Part shown: positions 1 to 6,728 of the stretch, in pieces
How the letters are laid out: the number at the start of each line of letters is the position of its first letter
Numbering within the stretch: the stretch's first letter is position 1
Position numbers and translations under genes: made by a program
Notes under the pieces: model-generated
Seen by the model: only the letters and a program-made list of their open reading frames with translations
Told to the model about the DNA's origin: nothing
Database searches by the model: none
Source of the DNA: UBA7803 sp047920935
Lineage (GTDB): Bacteria; Pseudomonadota; Gammaproteobacteria; Pseudomonadales; Azotimanducaceae
Direction of reading: 5' to 3'
Assembly: GCA_047920935.1 (NCBI GenBank)
Contig: JBLRXD010000131.1
Coordinates: 1-12,114, forward strand
DNA: 12,114 nucleotides

Positions 1-694
1 AGGAAAACTGCGCCGAATTGAAATCCGGCCGATCGATCCATCGGAGCCGACCCCGCTCACGATACTCGAAAGCGGCAACTAGATGGGTCTGCTCGTTGCC
101 GCCGCCAAACATGACGTTCCACTGGGTTTCGTCATAGTCGCCGCGGCTTTCCGTGGGTTGAAGATGCCATAAGGTCGTTTCCAACCCTTCGAAGTTTTTC
201 CGTGGAATGACGTTGACGACGCCGGCCACCGCGTCGGAACCGTACAGCGCCGAAGCCCCGTCTTTCAACGTCTCGATGCGACCGATCGCGATCTGCGGGT
301 ACAGAATGTTTACGTTGCCGGTTAGCGTTCGCCGGCCATCCACCAGCGTCAGCGTGGCCCCTTCCCCCAACCCTCGGAGGTTGGCGAACGACCGGGCCCC
401 TTCCTGAAAAGTCGACGCGGTCGCATTGGCCACGAAGTCAGTACCGTAATTGAAGGTTTGGTTTTTGATGATGTCCGCCATCGCGGCAACACCTTGTTCA
501 GCGATGTTGACCGAGTCGATGACGTTGATTGGTGATGGTGAATCGAAGCTGTCTTTGCGCCGTATGTACGAGCCGGTGACGACCACTTCCTCGATCGCCC
601 CCTCGGCTGCTGTAGCGGCAGGCAAGGCAGACGCAGCCCAGATGAAAACGGCGCCGACGACAAGGCCGCCGGCACCTCTATGAAGACCAGTCAT
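1..694 (-). CDS. TonB-dependent outer-membrane receptor, N-terminal part (runs off left edge)
   Basis: The reading frame is open from an ATG at 694 to the window edge, giving 231 residues. A Shine-Dalgarno-like GGGGAGAGAG lies just upstream. Residues 1-29 form a signal peptide ending in an AxA-type site (ALPAATA). A TonB-box/plug start follows, with 'IEEVVVTGSYIRR' at about 34-46. The plug domain then shows the typical series 'FANLRGLGEG', 'TLTLVDGRR', 'IGRIETLKDGASALYGSDA' and 'VAGVVNVI'. These identify the family that imports siderophores or other large substrates through the outer membrane using TonB energy. The substrate cannot be told because the barrel is outside the window. A sigma70-like promoter (778-806) and a Fur-like half site (709-720) precede it, which suits an iron-linked receptor, but this is inference. 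No frame break is visible. Confidence 0.93.
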   Translation of the reverse strand, partial: MTGLHRGAGGLVVGAVFIWAASALPAATAAEGAIEEVVVTGSYIRRKDSFDSPSPINVIDSVNIAEQGVAAMADIIKNQTFNYGTDFVANATASTFQEGARSFANLRGLGEGATLTLVDGRRTLTGNVNILYPQIAIGRIETLKDGASALYGSDAVAGVVNVIPRKNFEGLETTLWHLQPTESRGDYDETQWNVMFGGGNEQTHLVAAFEYRERGRLRWIDRPDFNSAQFS

Positions 695-707
695 ATCTCT
701 CTCCCCT

Positions 708-726
708 GTGAATGAGAATCACGCTT
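708..726. promoter_or_regulatory. Fur-box-like site upstream of the TonB-dependent receptor
   Basis: The plus strand reads TGAATGAGAATC at 709-720. Aligned to the 19-bp Fur consensus (GATAATGATAATCATTATC), about 12 positions agree. The centre AATGAGAATCA matches well and the right half is poor. It lies inside the predicted transcribed leader, 15-30 nt before the start codon. Receptors of this class are often Fur-regulated, which makes the site plausible. The degenerate right half keeps confidence modest. The same 12-mer recurs at 8530-8541. Confidence 0.4.
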
Positions 727-777
727 CTCTAACGCGGCGCGCGTACCCCTACGCGCATCGCTCTCCCTCCGTTTCTG

Positions 778-806
778 GTTATAGCGCTGGGGTCGCTCGA
801 AGGCAA
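778..806 (-). promoter_or_regulatory. sigma70-like promoter of the TonB-dependent receptor
   Basis: Read on the minus strand, TTGCCT (801-806; 4/6 to TTGACA) is followed by exactly 17 bp and then TATAAC (778-783; 5/6 to TATAAT). Transcription would start near 771 and give a leader of roughly 77 nt before the receptor ATG at 694. The site lies between the receptor gene and the upstream PPOX gene on the same strand, so the receptor can have its own promoter. Confidence 0.6.
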
Positions 807-858
807 CAAGTTTGCAGAAGAGTCCCCAGTTGAGGGGATTTGGAGGAAGTGGGGTGAT

Positions 859-1260
859 TTATCGCGATGCTGCAGACAGGCGCGCGCGGATGTAGGCGCG
901 TTTGTCGAACTTGCCGGTGAGCCTTGCGCCCATGTCCGCCAGCCACATCTGCCAGCCGTACTTTCGGCGTAGCGCGCCCAGCGCCCTTTCGATCTCGGCA
1001 TCGTCGCGCAGCACGATCGCGCTGGCGTCGATCCAGTCGCTCGACAACTTGCCGCGCACGTCGCACACCGCCAGACGCGCCCGATCGCTGTTGCGCAGGC
1101 GCTTCACCTTGCCGGCGCCGGCTGCGGAAAAGAAGTAAAAGTCGTCGCCATCGGCCGCGCACCACACCGGCGTCGCCACCTGGGCGCCGGACTTCCGGAA
1201 GGTGGCCAGGCTGACGTAGGAAGCTCGGGCGAGGCTGGCCGCTGTCGGCGTGGTTGGCAT
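859..1260 (-). CDS. PPOX-class split-barrel flavoprotein, Rv2061-like
   Basis: A 133-aa protein. Residues about 12-80 carry the PPOX pattern of the Rv2061-type family: 'ASYVSLATFRKSGAQVATPVW' at the start (shown here in two overlapping parts, SYVSLATFRK and GAQVATPVW), then 'GAGKVKRLRNS' and 'ARLAVCDVRGK'. A short helical tail ends with 'LRRKYGWQMWL'. Family members are small FMN- or F420-binding oxidoreductases, mostly described in actinobacteria. The cofactor here is unknown, and nothing in the window supports F420 synthesis. The ATG at 1260 has an upstream purine-rich SD (GGAGAGGGAGGG). The gene lies on the same strand as the PatZ-type gene, 166 bp downstream of its stop, so shared transcription is possible but not shown. 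The length is normal for the family. Confidence 0.82.
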   Translation of the reverse strand: MPTTPTAASLARASYVSLATFRKSGAQVATPVWCAADGDDFYFFSAAGAGKVKRLRNSDRARLAVCDVRGKLSSDWIDASAIVLRDDAEIERALGALRRKYGWQMWLADMGARLTGKFDKRAYIRARLSAASR

Positions 1261-1426
1261 GGCGGGGCCCTCCCTCTCCTATGTCTCGGTTCGTTCCCAC
1301 ATTGTGGTTGTGCAGGGGTTCTAGGAAGGGTGACATCTCGAGGTGCCGGCTCGCAACGTTCGGTCCCGACGCTCACGACCGCTGTTGGGTGCCCGGGGAC
1401 GCCCCGAGGCGGCGGCCGGGTCGCTG

Positions 1427-4132
1427 CTACGATGAGGTGCTTTCGAGTTGTAGAACCATGCGGATGAGGCCGACGTCGTCGGGATCGGTGTGCTGGGTGA
1501 AGCCCATGGTCCTCGCCAGAGCGCGCATGCGGCGGTTGTCGCGCAGGGTCACGCCCCACACGGTGCCGATGCCGCGCGCGCGCGCGTGGCGCAGGATCCG
1601 GTCCATCAGCAGCCGGCCTAGACCCTGACCGGCGAAATGATGCTGCACGATGATGGCGAATTCCGCCTGCTCGTTGTCGGGGTCGGCGGAGATGCGCACC
1701 ACGGCGTGAATGTCCTGTTGGCCGGGTTTGCCGTCATCGGCCAGCACCAGCGCCATCTCGCGGTCGTAGTCGAGCTGGGTGAAGCGCACCGCCAGCATGT
1801 GGTGCAGGGTGCGCATGGGCTGCAGGAAGCGGTTGTGGATCTCGTCCGCATCGAGCCGGGCGAAGGCTCGCTTCAGCGCCGGCTCGTCCTCGGGGACGAT
1901 GGGGCGCAGCAGCAGCTTTCCACCGTCCTTCAAGGGGACCCATTCCTCCAGCTCTTTCGGGTAGGGGCGGATGGCAAGGTGCGCCAGGCGGTCGTCGAAG
2001 CTGCCCGCACGTACCCGAATGCGCGCATCCAGGGCGATCACGCCTTGCTGGTCGGCCAGCAGCGGGTTGACGTCGAGGCTGTCCAGTTCGGGAAAATCCA
2101 CCACCAGCTGCGACAGTCGCAGCAGAGTCATGGCCACCGCATCGAGGTTGACCGCCGGCCGGTCGCGATAGCCTTGCAGCCGCCGGTAGACGCGGGTGCG
2201 GGAGATCATGTCCATGGCGAGCTGCATGTTCAGCGGCGGCAGGCCCAGCGCGGTATCGCGGAGCACCTCTACGGCGGTGCCGCCTTCGCCGAACATGAGT
2301 ATCGCCCCGAACTGGCTGTCGCGGTGCATGCCGACGATCAGCTCGTAAGCGCCCGGCCGCTGCACCATGGGCTGCACCGTGAAGCCCTCGAGCCGGGCGT
2401 CGGGGTGCGTGGCTTCAAGTCGCTCGAGCATCTGCGCCGCGGCGGAAGCGACGGCGTCCGCGCCGCGCAGGTTCAACACCACCCCACCCGCGTCGGACTT
2501 GTGGGTGATGTCCGGGGAGAGCACCTTCAGGGCGACGGGCGCGTCGATCTCTTCCGCCAGGCGCGCCGCCTCCTGCGGCGAACCGGCGACCCGGGTCGCT
2601 ACCGTGGCGATCCCATAGGCGGCCAGCACGGTCTTCGCGTCAGCCTCCGACAGCCAGCGGCCATCGCCGTCGGCCGCCGTGCGTTCCAGTACGGCGCGCA
2701 CCGCCGCGGCGTCGAGGTCGAGGGCCTCGGGCACCGACGGCGGGGTTTCCATCAGCAGGTTCTGGCTGCGTCGGTAGTTCACCAACTGCATGAAGGCATT
2801 CACCGCCTGGCCCAGATTTTCGTAGGCGGCGAGGCCGCGCTCGCGCAGCATGCGGCGGGCGTCCCGGGCGGTCTCGTCGCCGATCCAGCAGCTCAGCACG
2901 GGCACCGTGGTGCGCATGGCGGTGATGCAGTCGGCGTATGCCTGGGCGGAATCCATGGCGGAGGTCACGGCGGTGGGGCAGGCGAGAATCAGCACCCCGT
3001 CCAGCTCGCGTGCGTCCTCGAGCACCGTCTTCACCGCGGCGGCGAAGCGCTCCGGTGGCGCGTCGCCGATGATGTCCACCGGGTTGCCGTGGGACCAGGT
3101 GGGCGGCAGCACGGCATCGAGCTTGTCGAGGGTGGTCTCCGACAGCTCCGCCAGCGCCCCGCCCTGGGACAGCAGCGCATCGGTGGCGAGCACGCCCATG
3201 CCGCCGCCGTTGGTGATGATGAGCAGACGGTTGCGCCGTGGGGGCTTGAGCAGGCTCAAGGTCGCGGTGGCGGAGAACAACTCCTCCAGGGTGCTGACCC
3301 GCAGCATGCCGGCCCTGCGAAAGGCGGCGTCGTAGACCGCGTCGGCGCCCGCCAGGGCCCCGGTGTGGCTGGCCGCGGCCTTGACGCTTTGCGGGTGACG
3401 CCCCGCCTTGACGACGATGACCGGCTTGGTGCGCGCCGCCGCCCGGGCGGCCGACATGAACTTGCGGGCGTGGGTGATGCCCTCCATGTAGAGCAGGATG
3501 GCCGTGGTGCGTCGATCGTTGGCCAGATAGTCGAGCATGTCGCCGAAATCCACGTCGGCCATGGCGCCCAGAGCCACCAGGTGTGAAAAGCCGACCCGGC
3601 GGGCGTTGGCCCAGTCGATGACGCCGGTCACCACGGCGCCGGACTGGGTGACGAATGCCGGCCCCCCGGCCCGTGGCGGCAGATGGGCGAAGCTGGCGTT
3701 CAGGCCGTGGCGGGGCGTCAGCACCCCCAGGGTGTTGGGCCCGACGATCCGCATCAGGTGCGGGCGCGCCGCCTCCAGCAGTTGCTGCTGCAGCCGCCGC
3801 CCTTCGTCGCCAAGCTCCGCGAAGCCGGCGCTGATCACCACCGCCGCCTTGGTGCCGCGATCGCCCAGCTCGGCGATGAGGCCGGGTACGGTGGCGGGCG
3901 GGGTGGCGATCACCGCCAGGTCTGGCGCCACCGGCAGGCTGGCAACGTCCGGATACGCCAGCACGCCCTGAATGGACTGGTGCCGGCGATGCACCGGCAG
4001 CACCGGCCCGTCGAATCCCGAACCGAACAGATTGCGGGCGATCACCGACCCCACCGATCCCGGGCGCTTGCTGGCGCCGATCATGGCGATGGACTTCGGC
4101 TCGAACAGGAATTCCAGATTGCGAATGGACAC
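1427..4132 (-). CDS. patZ: Bifunctional ADP-forming acyl-CoA synthetase-like / GNAT acetyltransferase (PatZ/YfiQ type)
   Basis: A 901-aa protein that matches PatZ/YfiQ (about 886 aa) along its length. Domain order: CoA-binding Rossmann domain ('PKSIAMIGASKRPGSVG', about 10-26), succinyl-CoA-ligase-like domains with 'SHTGALAG' around His256, an ATP-grasp domain (about 490-715, 'ALKV' and 'THKSDAGGV'), and a C-terminal GNAT domain (about 736-901) with the acetyl-CoA loop 'GQGLGRLLM'. Glu824 in 'QAEFAII' aligns with the catalytic Glu of PatZ. Known PatZ/Pat enzymes acetylate lysines of proteins such as acetyl-CoA synthetase. Here the phosphorylatable His of the synthetase half appears to be kept, so ligase activity may survive as well (inference). 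I chose the GTG at 4132 because the protein family starts at 'SIRNLEFLF' and a GAGG lies 8 nt upstream. The frame stays open to 4780 but shows no family similarity there. Divergent from the DUF4242 gene. Confidence 0.92.
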   Translation of the reverse strand: MSIRNLEFLFEPKSIAMIGASKRPGSVGSVIARNLFGSGFDGPVLPVHRRHQSIQGVLAYPDVASLPVAPDLAVIATPPATVPGLIAELGDRGTKAAVVISAGFAELGDEGRRLQQQLLEAARPHLMRIVGPNTLGVLTPRHGLNASFAHLPPRAGGPAFVTQSGAVVTGVIDWANARRVGFSHLVALGAMADVDFGDMLDYLANDRRTTAILLYMEGITHARKFMSAARAAARTKPVIVVKAGRHPQSVKAAASHTGALAGADAVYDAAFRRAGMLRVSTLEELFSATATLSLLKPPRRNRLLIITNGGGMGVLATDALLSQGGALAELSETTLDKLDAVLPPTWSHGNPVDIIGDAPPERFAAAVKTVLEDARELDGVLILACPTAVTSAMDSAQAYADCITAMRTTVPVLSCWIGDETARDARRMLRERGLAAYENLGQAVNAFMQLVNYRRSQNLLMETPPSVPEALDLDAAAVRAVLERTAADGDGRWLSEADAKTVLAAYGIATVATRVAGSPQEAARLAEEIDAPVALKVLSPDITHKSDAGGVVLNLRGADAVASAAAQMLERLEATHPDARLEGFTVQPMVQRPGAYELIVGMHRDSQFGAILMFGEGGTAVEVLRDTALGLPPLNMQLAMDMISRTRVYRRLQGYRDRPAVNLDAVAMTLLRLSQLVVDFPELDSLDVNPLLADQQGVIALDARIRVRAGSFDDRLAHLAIRPYPKELEEWVPLKDGGKLLLRPIVPEDEPALKRAFARLDADEIHNRFLQPMRTLHHMLAVRFTQLDYDREMALVLADDGKPGQQDIHAVVRISADPDNEQAEFAIIVQHHFAGQGLGRLLMDRILRHARARGIGTVWGVTLRDNRRMRALARTMGFTQHTDPDDVGLIRMVLQLESTSS

Positions 4133-4300
4133 GGTGATGGCCTCGGTCGACGGATGAAGAGCCTGCCTGTCGGCTGCGCCGGGTACAAGTTGCGTGCCGG
4201 AAATCGATGGCGGATCGCGCCGGTTGTTGCGAAACGGCAATGACCCCGGTGTGCCCCGTGGCAATCTGGTCCGGCTCAAAATGGATGGAGGAGTGCTGTC

Positions 4301-4585
4301 ATGGCTTTGAATCGATACATCATCGAGCGTGACATTCCCGATGTCGGCAGCCTGCAGGGCGAGCACCTTAAGGAAGCTGCTGCACAGTCGAACCGCGCCC
4401 TCGAGAAGCTCGCGCCCGACGTTCAGTGGGAGCAGAGCTTCGTTGCCGGCGACAAGACGTTCTGCGTCTACCTCGCCAAGGACGAGGACGTCATCCGCAA
4501 ACACGCCGAGCTGTCTGGCTTTCCAGCGACCAACATCACCCCTATCAATCGGAGGATTGATCCCACCACCGAGCGCGGCGGCTGA
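4301..4585 (+). CDS. DUF4242 / SCO4226-like small protein
   Basis: A 94-aa protein with the DUF4242 pattern: 'RYIIERDIPDVG' at the start, 'VQWEQSFVAGDKTFCVYLA' in the middle, then 'IRKHAELSGFP', and an 'IDPTT' ending. Relatives have a ferredoxin-like fold. One member, Streptomyces SCO4226, is described as nickel-binding, but I do not infer metal binding for this copy. A strong SD (GGAGGAG, 7 nt spacing) precedes the ATG. The gene is transcribed away from the PatZ-type gene across 168 bp that must hold both promoters. I see no convincing -35/-10 pair there. The length is normal for the family, and no signal peptide or membrane segment is seen. Confidence 0.85.
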   Translation: MALNRYIIERDIPDVGSLQGEHLKEAAAQSNRALEKLAPDVQWEQSFVAGDKTFCVYLAKDEDVIRKHAELSGFPATNITPINRRIDPTTERGG

Positions 4586-4643
4586 TTCGCGCTCTCGACA
4601 AACGGCTCCCCTCCGCACGCGTGGTCGTGCCATCATTCGGCAT

Positions 4644-4685
4644 CGTACGCGTACGCGTACGCGTACGCGTACGCGCATGCGCATA
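4644..4685. repeat. CGTACG tandem repeat within a 42-bp alternating purine/pyrimidine tract
   Basis: CGTACG is repeated 5.3 times without interruption at 4644-4675. The alternation of pyrimidine and purine then continues through CATGCGCATA to 4685. The whole 42 bp therefore alternates perfectly, the sequence type that most readily forms left-handed Z-DNA, and each hexamer is its own reverse complement. It ends 14 bp before the crotonase ATG at 4700, in the 114-bp gap after the DUF4242 gene. Copy number is likely to vary by replication slippage (inference). Confidence 0.9.
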
Positions 4686-4699
4686 GGCCATGCGGCGGA

Positions 4700-5539
4700 A
4701 TGGGAGCCAGACAGGTGGACGCGACTGACGACGACGGCCGCAGCGAGCGCTTCGGCGAATTCCTGACCCTCGAGCGCCAAGGCCGAGTGGTGGTGGCCAC
4801 CTTCGACCGCGGCGACGGTTTGAACGCGCTATCCACCGCTGCCATGCAGGAACTGACCGCGCTGGCCGAGCATCTGGCCAGGGACACCGACAGCTCGGTG
4901 GTGGTGCTCACCGGCCGCGGCGTGTTCTCCGCCGGCGCCGACCTCAAGGAACGAAAGCGTAACGCCAGCGCCACGCCTACGCTGCTCGAACGCCGTCAGG
5001 CGCTGAAAGTGGGCCCGGACATGTGCGCCGCCTGGGAACGTCTCGAGCAGATCACCATCGCCGCGGTCGAGCGTTTCTGCATCGGCGGCGGTGTCGCCCT
5101 GGCGATCGCCTGCGACCACCGCATCGCCGGCGCCGGCGCCCACTTTCGCCTGCCCGAAGTGCCGCTGGGCATGAACATGAGCTGGCAGAGCAATCCCCGC
5201 ACCGTGGCCCTCATCGGCCCCTCCCGCGCGAAACGCTTCACCATCCTCGGCGAGCGCCTGGCCGCTCCGGACGCCCTTGATTGGGGAATGGTGGACGAAG
5301 TCGTCGCCGATGGCGGCGCCCTCGACGCCGCCCGAGCCCTTGCCGCTCGCTACGCCGCCATGCCGCCGATCCCGTTGCGGATGACCAAGCAGGCCATCAA
5401 CGCCGCCACCGGCGCCCTGAACTACGCCACCAGCTACATGGATCGCGACCAGTTCCTGCTCGCCTCCCTCAGCGCCGACCAGCGCGAAGGCATCAGCGCC
5501 TTCCTGGAAAAACGCGAGCCCGACTTCAAAGGCGACTGA
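4700..5539 (+). CDS. Enoyl-CoA hydratase/isomerase (crotonase) family protein
   Basis: A 279-aa crotonase-fold protein. 'FSAGADLKE' and 'CIGGGVALAIACDHRIA' form the CoA-binding and oxyanion-hole regions, and 'FRLPEVPLGM' follows. Compared with rat mitochondrial hydratase, the Glu164 position is kept (Glu153) but the Glu144 position is Ala133. The usual 'P.GG' after the second motif is replaced by 'NMSWQSNP'. Loss of Glu144 is typical of crotonase relatives that isomerise or catalyse other reactions, so I would not call it a straight hydratase. Start choice is uncertain: the ATG at 4700 has only a weak SD, while an in-frame GTG at 4715 has GGGAG 8-9 nt upstream. The gene stands alone, convergent with the CinA-type gene and preceded by the Z-DNA-prone repeat. 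Confidence 0.9.
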   Translation: MGARQVDATDDDGRSERFGEFLTLERQGRVVVATFDRGDGLNALSTAAMQELTALAEHLARDTDSSVVVLTGRGVFSAGADLKERKRNASATPTLLERRQALKVGPDMCAAWERLEQITIAAVERFCIGGGVALAIACDHRIAGAGAHFRLPEVPLGMNMSWQSNPRTVALIGPSRAKRFTILGERLAAPDALDWGMVDEVVADGGALDAARALAARYAAMPPIPLRMTKQAINAATGALNYATSYMDRDQFLLASLSADQREGISAFLEKREPDFKGD

Positions 5540-5551
5540 GACATCAAAACC

Positions 5552-5576
5552 GTGGGAGCGATCTCCAGATCGCGAT
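5552..5576 (+). repeat. REP-like element (GTGG head plus hairpin)
   Basis: GTGGGAGCGATCTCCAGATCGCGAT begins with a GTGG tetranucleotide (5552-5555) followed by a hairpin, GCGATCT (5558-5564) pairing with AGATCGC (5567-5573). This is the layout of GTRG-type REP sequences known in Pseudomonas, Stenotrophomonas and Xanthomonas, which are mobilised by RAYT transposases. It lies in the 55-bp gap between two convergent genes, the usual place for REPs, and might also slow transcription from both sides. Only one copy is present in the window. Confidence 0.65.
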
Positions 5577-5594
5577 TCCTGCCCCACTGCCCAG

Positions 5595-6089
5595 TCACCC
5601 CGCCGACCCCAGAACCTCCGCCAGCAACCCCACCGCCGCCTCGGTGAAACGCCACATGTTTTCTTCCCGGTCGTCGCTGCCGGTTTGCAGCGTCAGCGAG
5701 GCCGTCACCGGCCCGCACACCGCGATCACGCTGGTCCCCGCGGCATGCCCGTAGCGGGCCCCGGTGGGCCCGGCCGCACCCAGCTCGGCCACGCCCCAGG
5801 TGGCGCCGAGTTGCTCCCGGGCCCGCAGCGCGAAGCGCCGCACCATGGGCTCGCTCAACGGCGCCAGCCCCTCCACGTCGCTGGCGCTGATCCGCAGCAG
5901 CTCGCGCCGCGATGCCAGCGTGTAGACCACGCTGCCGCCGAGGAAGTAGGCCGAGGCGCCGGGCACGGCGAGCAGCGATGCAGCGATGAGGCCGCCGGTG
6001 GATGACTCGGCCACGGCGACGGTCTCGCCGCGGGCTTTGAGCATGGACGCCACCGCAGCCACCTTTTCGGTCAACAGGCTGCTGCTCAT
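5595..6089 (-). CDS. Stand-alone CinA C-terminal-domain protein (PncC-like)
   Basis: A 164-aa protein, close to E. coli PncC (about 165 aa). 'VAESSTGG' (26-33) is the CinA/PncC signature carrying the nucleophilic serine (Ser29 by alignment). 'FLGGSVVYT' and 'GAAGPTG' follow. Known PncC enzymes hydrolyse nicotinamide mononucleotide to nicotinate mononucleotide in NAD salvage. Two departures from the classical sequence are visible: 'YTLASR' stands where PncC has YSN..K, so Arg61 replaces the conserved Lys, and 'ELGAAGPTG' stands for 'TGIAGPGG'. It may belong to a divergent subfamily and NMN deamidase activity is not assured. Its ATG overlaps the stop of the upstream SRPBCC gene (ATGA), so the two are probably translated together. 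Confidence 0.86.
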   Translation of the reverse strand: MSSSLLTEKVAAVASMLKARGETVAVAESSTGGLIAASLLAVPGASAYFLGGSVVYTLASRRELLRISASDVEGLAPLSEPMVRRFALRAREQLGATWGVAELGAAGPTGARYGHAAGTSVIAVCGPVTASLTLQTGSDDREENMWRFTEAAVGLLAEVLGSAG

Positions 6090-6484
6090 GGGCGGCTGCC
6101 CGTCGTGCTCAATACCTGCTCGAGCAGATCCAGCGAGCCATTCATGGCCTTGGCGATGAACGGCTCCACCTGGCTCGGCTCGACCGCCGTTCGCCAGATG
6201 AAGCGGGTGCCGGCCCCATCCGGCTGCAACTGGATCGACGCCAGGTGCGAGGAGAGCGGCGGCGTCGACTCGATCACCGAATACTCGAGCAGCATCGCGT
6301 CAGGGTCGCGGCGCAAAATGCGTTCGGCCAGCCCGCCGGCGCCCCTCATGGTGAAGCGGCGGATGTCGCTGTCGATTTCGCAATGGGCGACACCCGGCAC
6401 CCAATCAACTCGGCCGACGTCGCCGACGACCTCCCATACCGCCGCCGGCGGATGCGCCAGGATTCGGATCACTTCCAACGCCAT
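6086..6484 (-). CDS. SRPBCC-family (START/polyketide-cyclase-like) protein
   Basis: A 132-aa protein from the ATG at 6484. It shows the SRPBCC pattern: an N-terminal strand with 'ILAHPPAAVWEVVGDVGRVDWVPGV' (short form: HPPAAVWEVVGD at about 9-20), a central sheet, 'GTRFIWRTAVEP' near the middle-to-end, and a long C-terminal helix. The fold binds hydrophobic ligands, but the ligand is unknown. The frame stays open up to a GTG at 6598, but the 38 extra residues do not look like the family. AAGG lies 8 nt before 6484, so I prefer that start. Its stop overlaps the CinA-type start by 4 nt, which suggests a two-gene operon. Divergent from the DUF1707 gene, with 244 bp between the two starts. Confidence 0.82.
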   Translation of the reverse strand: MALEVIRILAHPPAAVWEVVGDVGRVDWVPGVAHCEIDSDIRRFTMRGAGGLAERILRRDPDAMLLEYSVIESTPPLSSHLASIQLQPDGAGTRFIWRTAVEPSQVEPFIAKAMNGSLDLLEQVLSTTGSRP

Positions 6485-6728
6485 AGGATTCGCCTTGTGC
6501 TGATCGATGAAGGGTAACTTCACGGGTGGCGTCGCGGGAGTCAACTCCGAATGCATCGCCAACTGTTGGTCGAATGCGCCGTGGAATTGCGGCTGCACCC
6601 GCTGGTTGGCGTTTGGTTGGGCAGCTCGAGCCCTGGTATTTCAAGAGGTTGCGAACTTTTGTCGGAGCTGGCACAAAGGTTGCTCTTAGAGTGACAAAGT
6701 GACGACACAGGGGACGGGGAGACGCCAT

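Noticed and set aside
1394..1406. Hairpin CGGGG-ACG-CCCCG after the PatZ-type gene as terminator
   Set aside because: Five-pair stem without a T-run on either strand; too weak to call.
1637..3586. 649-aa open frame on the plus strand opposite the PatZ-type gene
   Set aside because: It is the antisense shadow of a high-GC gene. It is rich in His, Gly, Arg and Gln without any domain pattern, while the minus strand shows clear PatZ domains throughout.
4133..4780. Upstream extension of the PatZ-type frame to an ATG at 4780
   Set aside because: The 215 extra residues overlap the DUF4242 gene and the CGTACG repeat (giving VRVRVR) and resemble no protein domain. The family start is at GTG 4132.
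4829..5587. 252-aa minus-strand frame opposite the crotonase gene
   Set aside because: Antisense shadow. The plus strand has all the crotonase motifs.
6485..6728. Possible promoters between the SRPBCC and DUF1707 genes
   Set aside because: TTGACT on the minus strand and TTGGTT/TATTTC on the plus strand give no good -10 at proper spacing. No site could be fixed.
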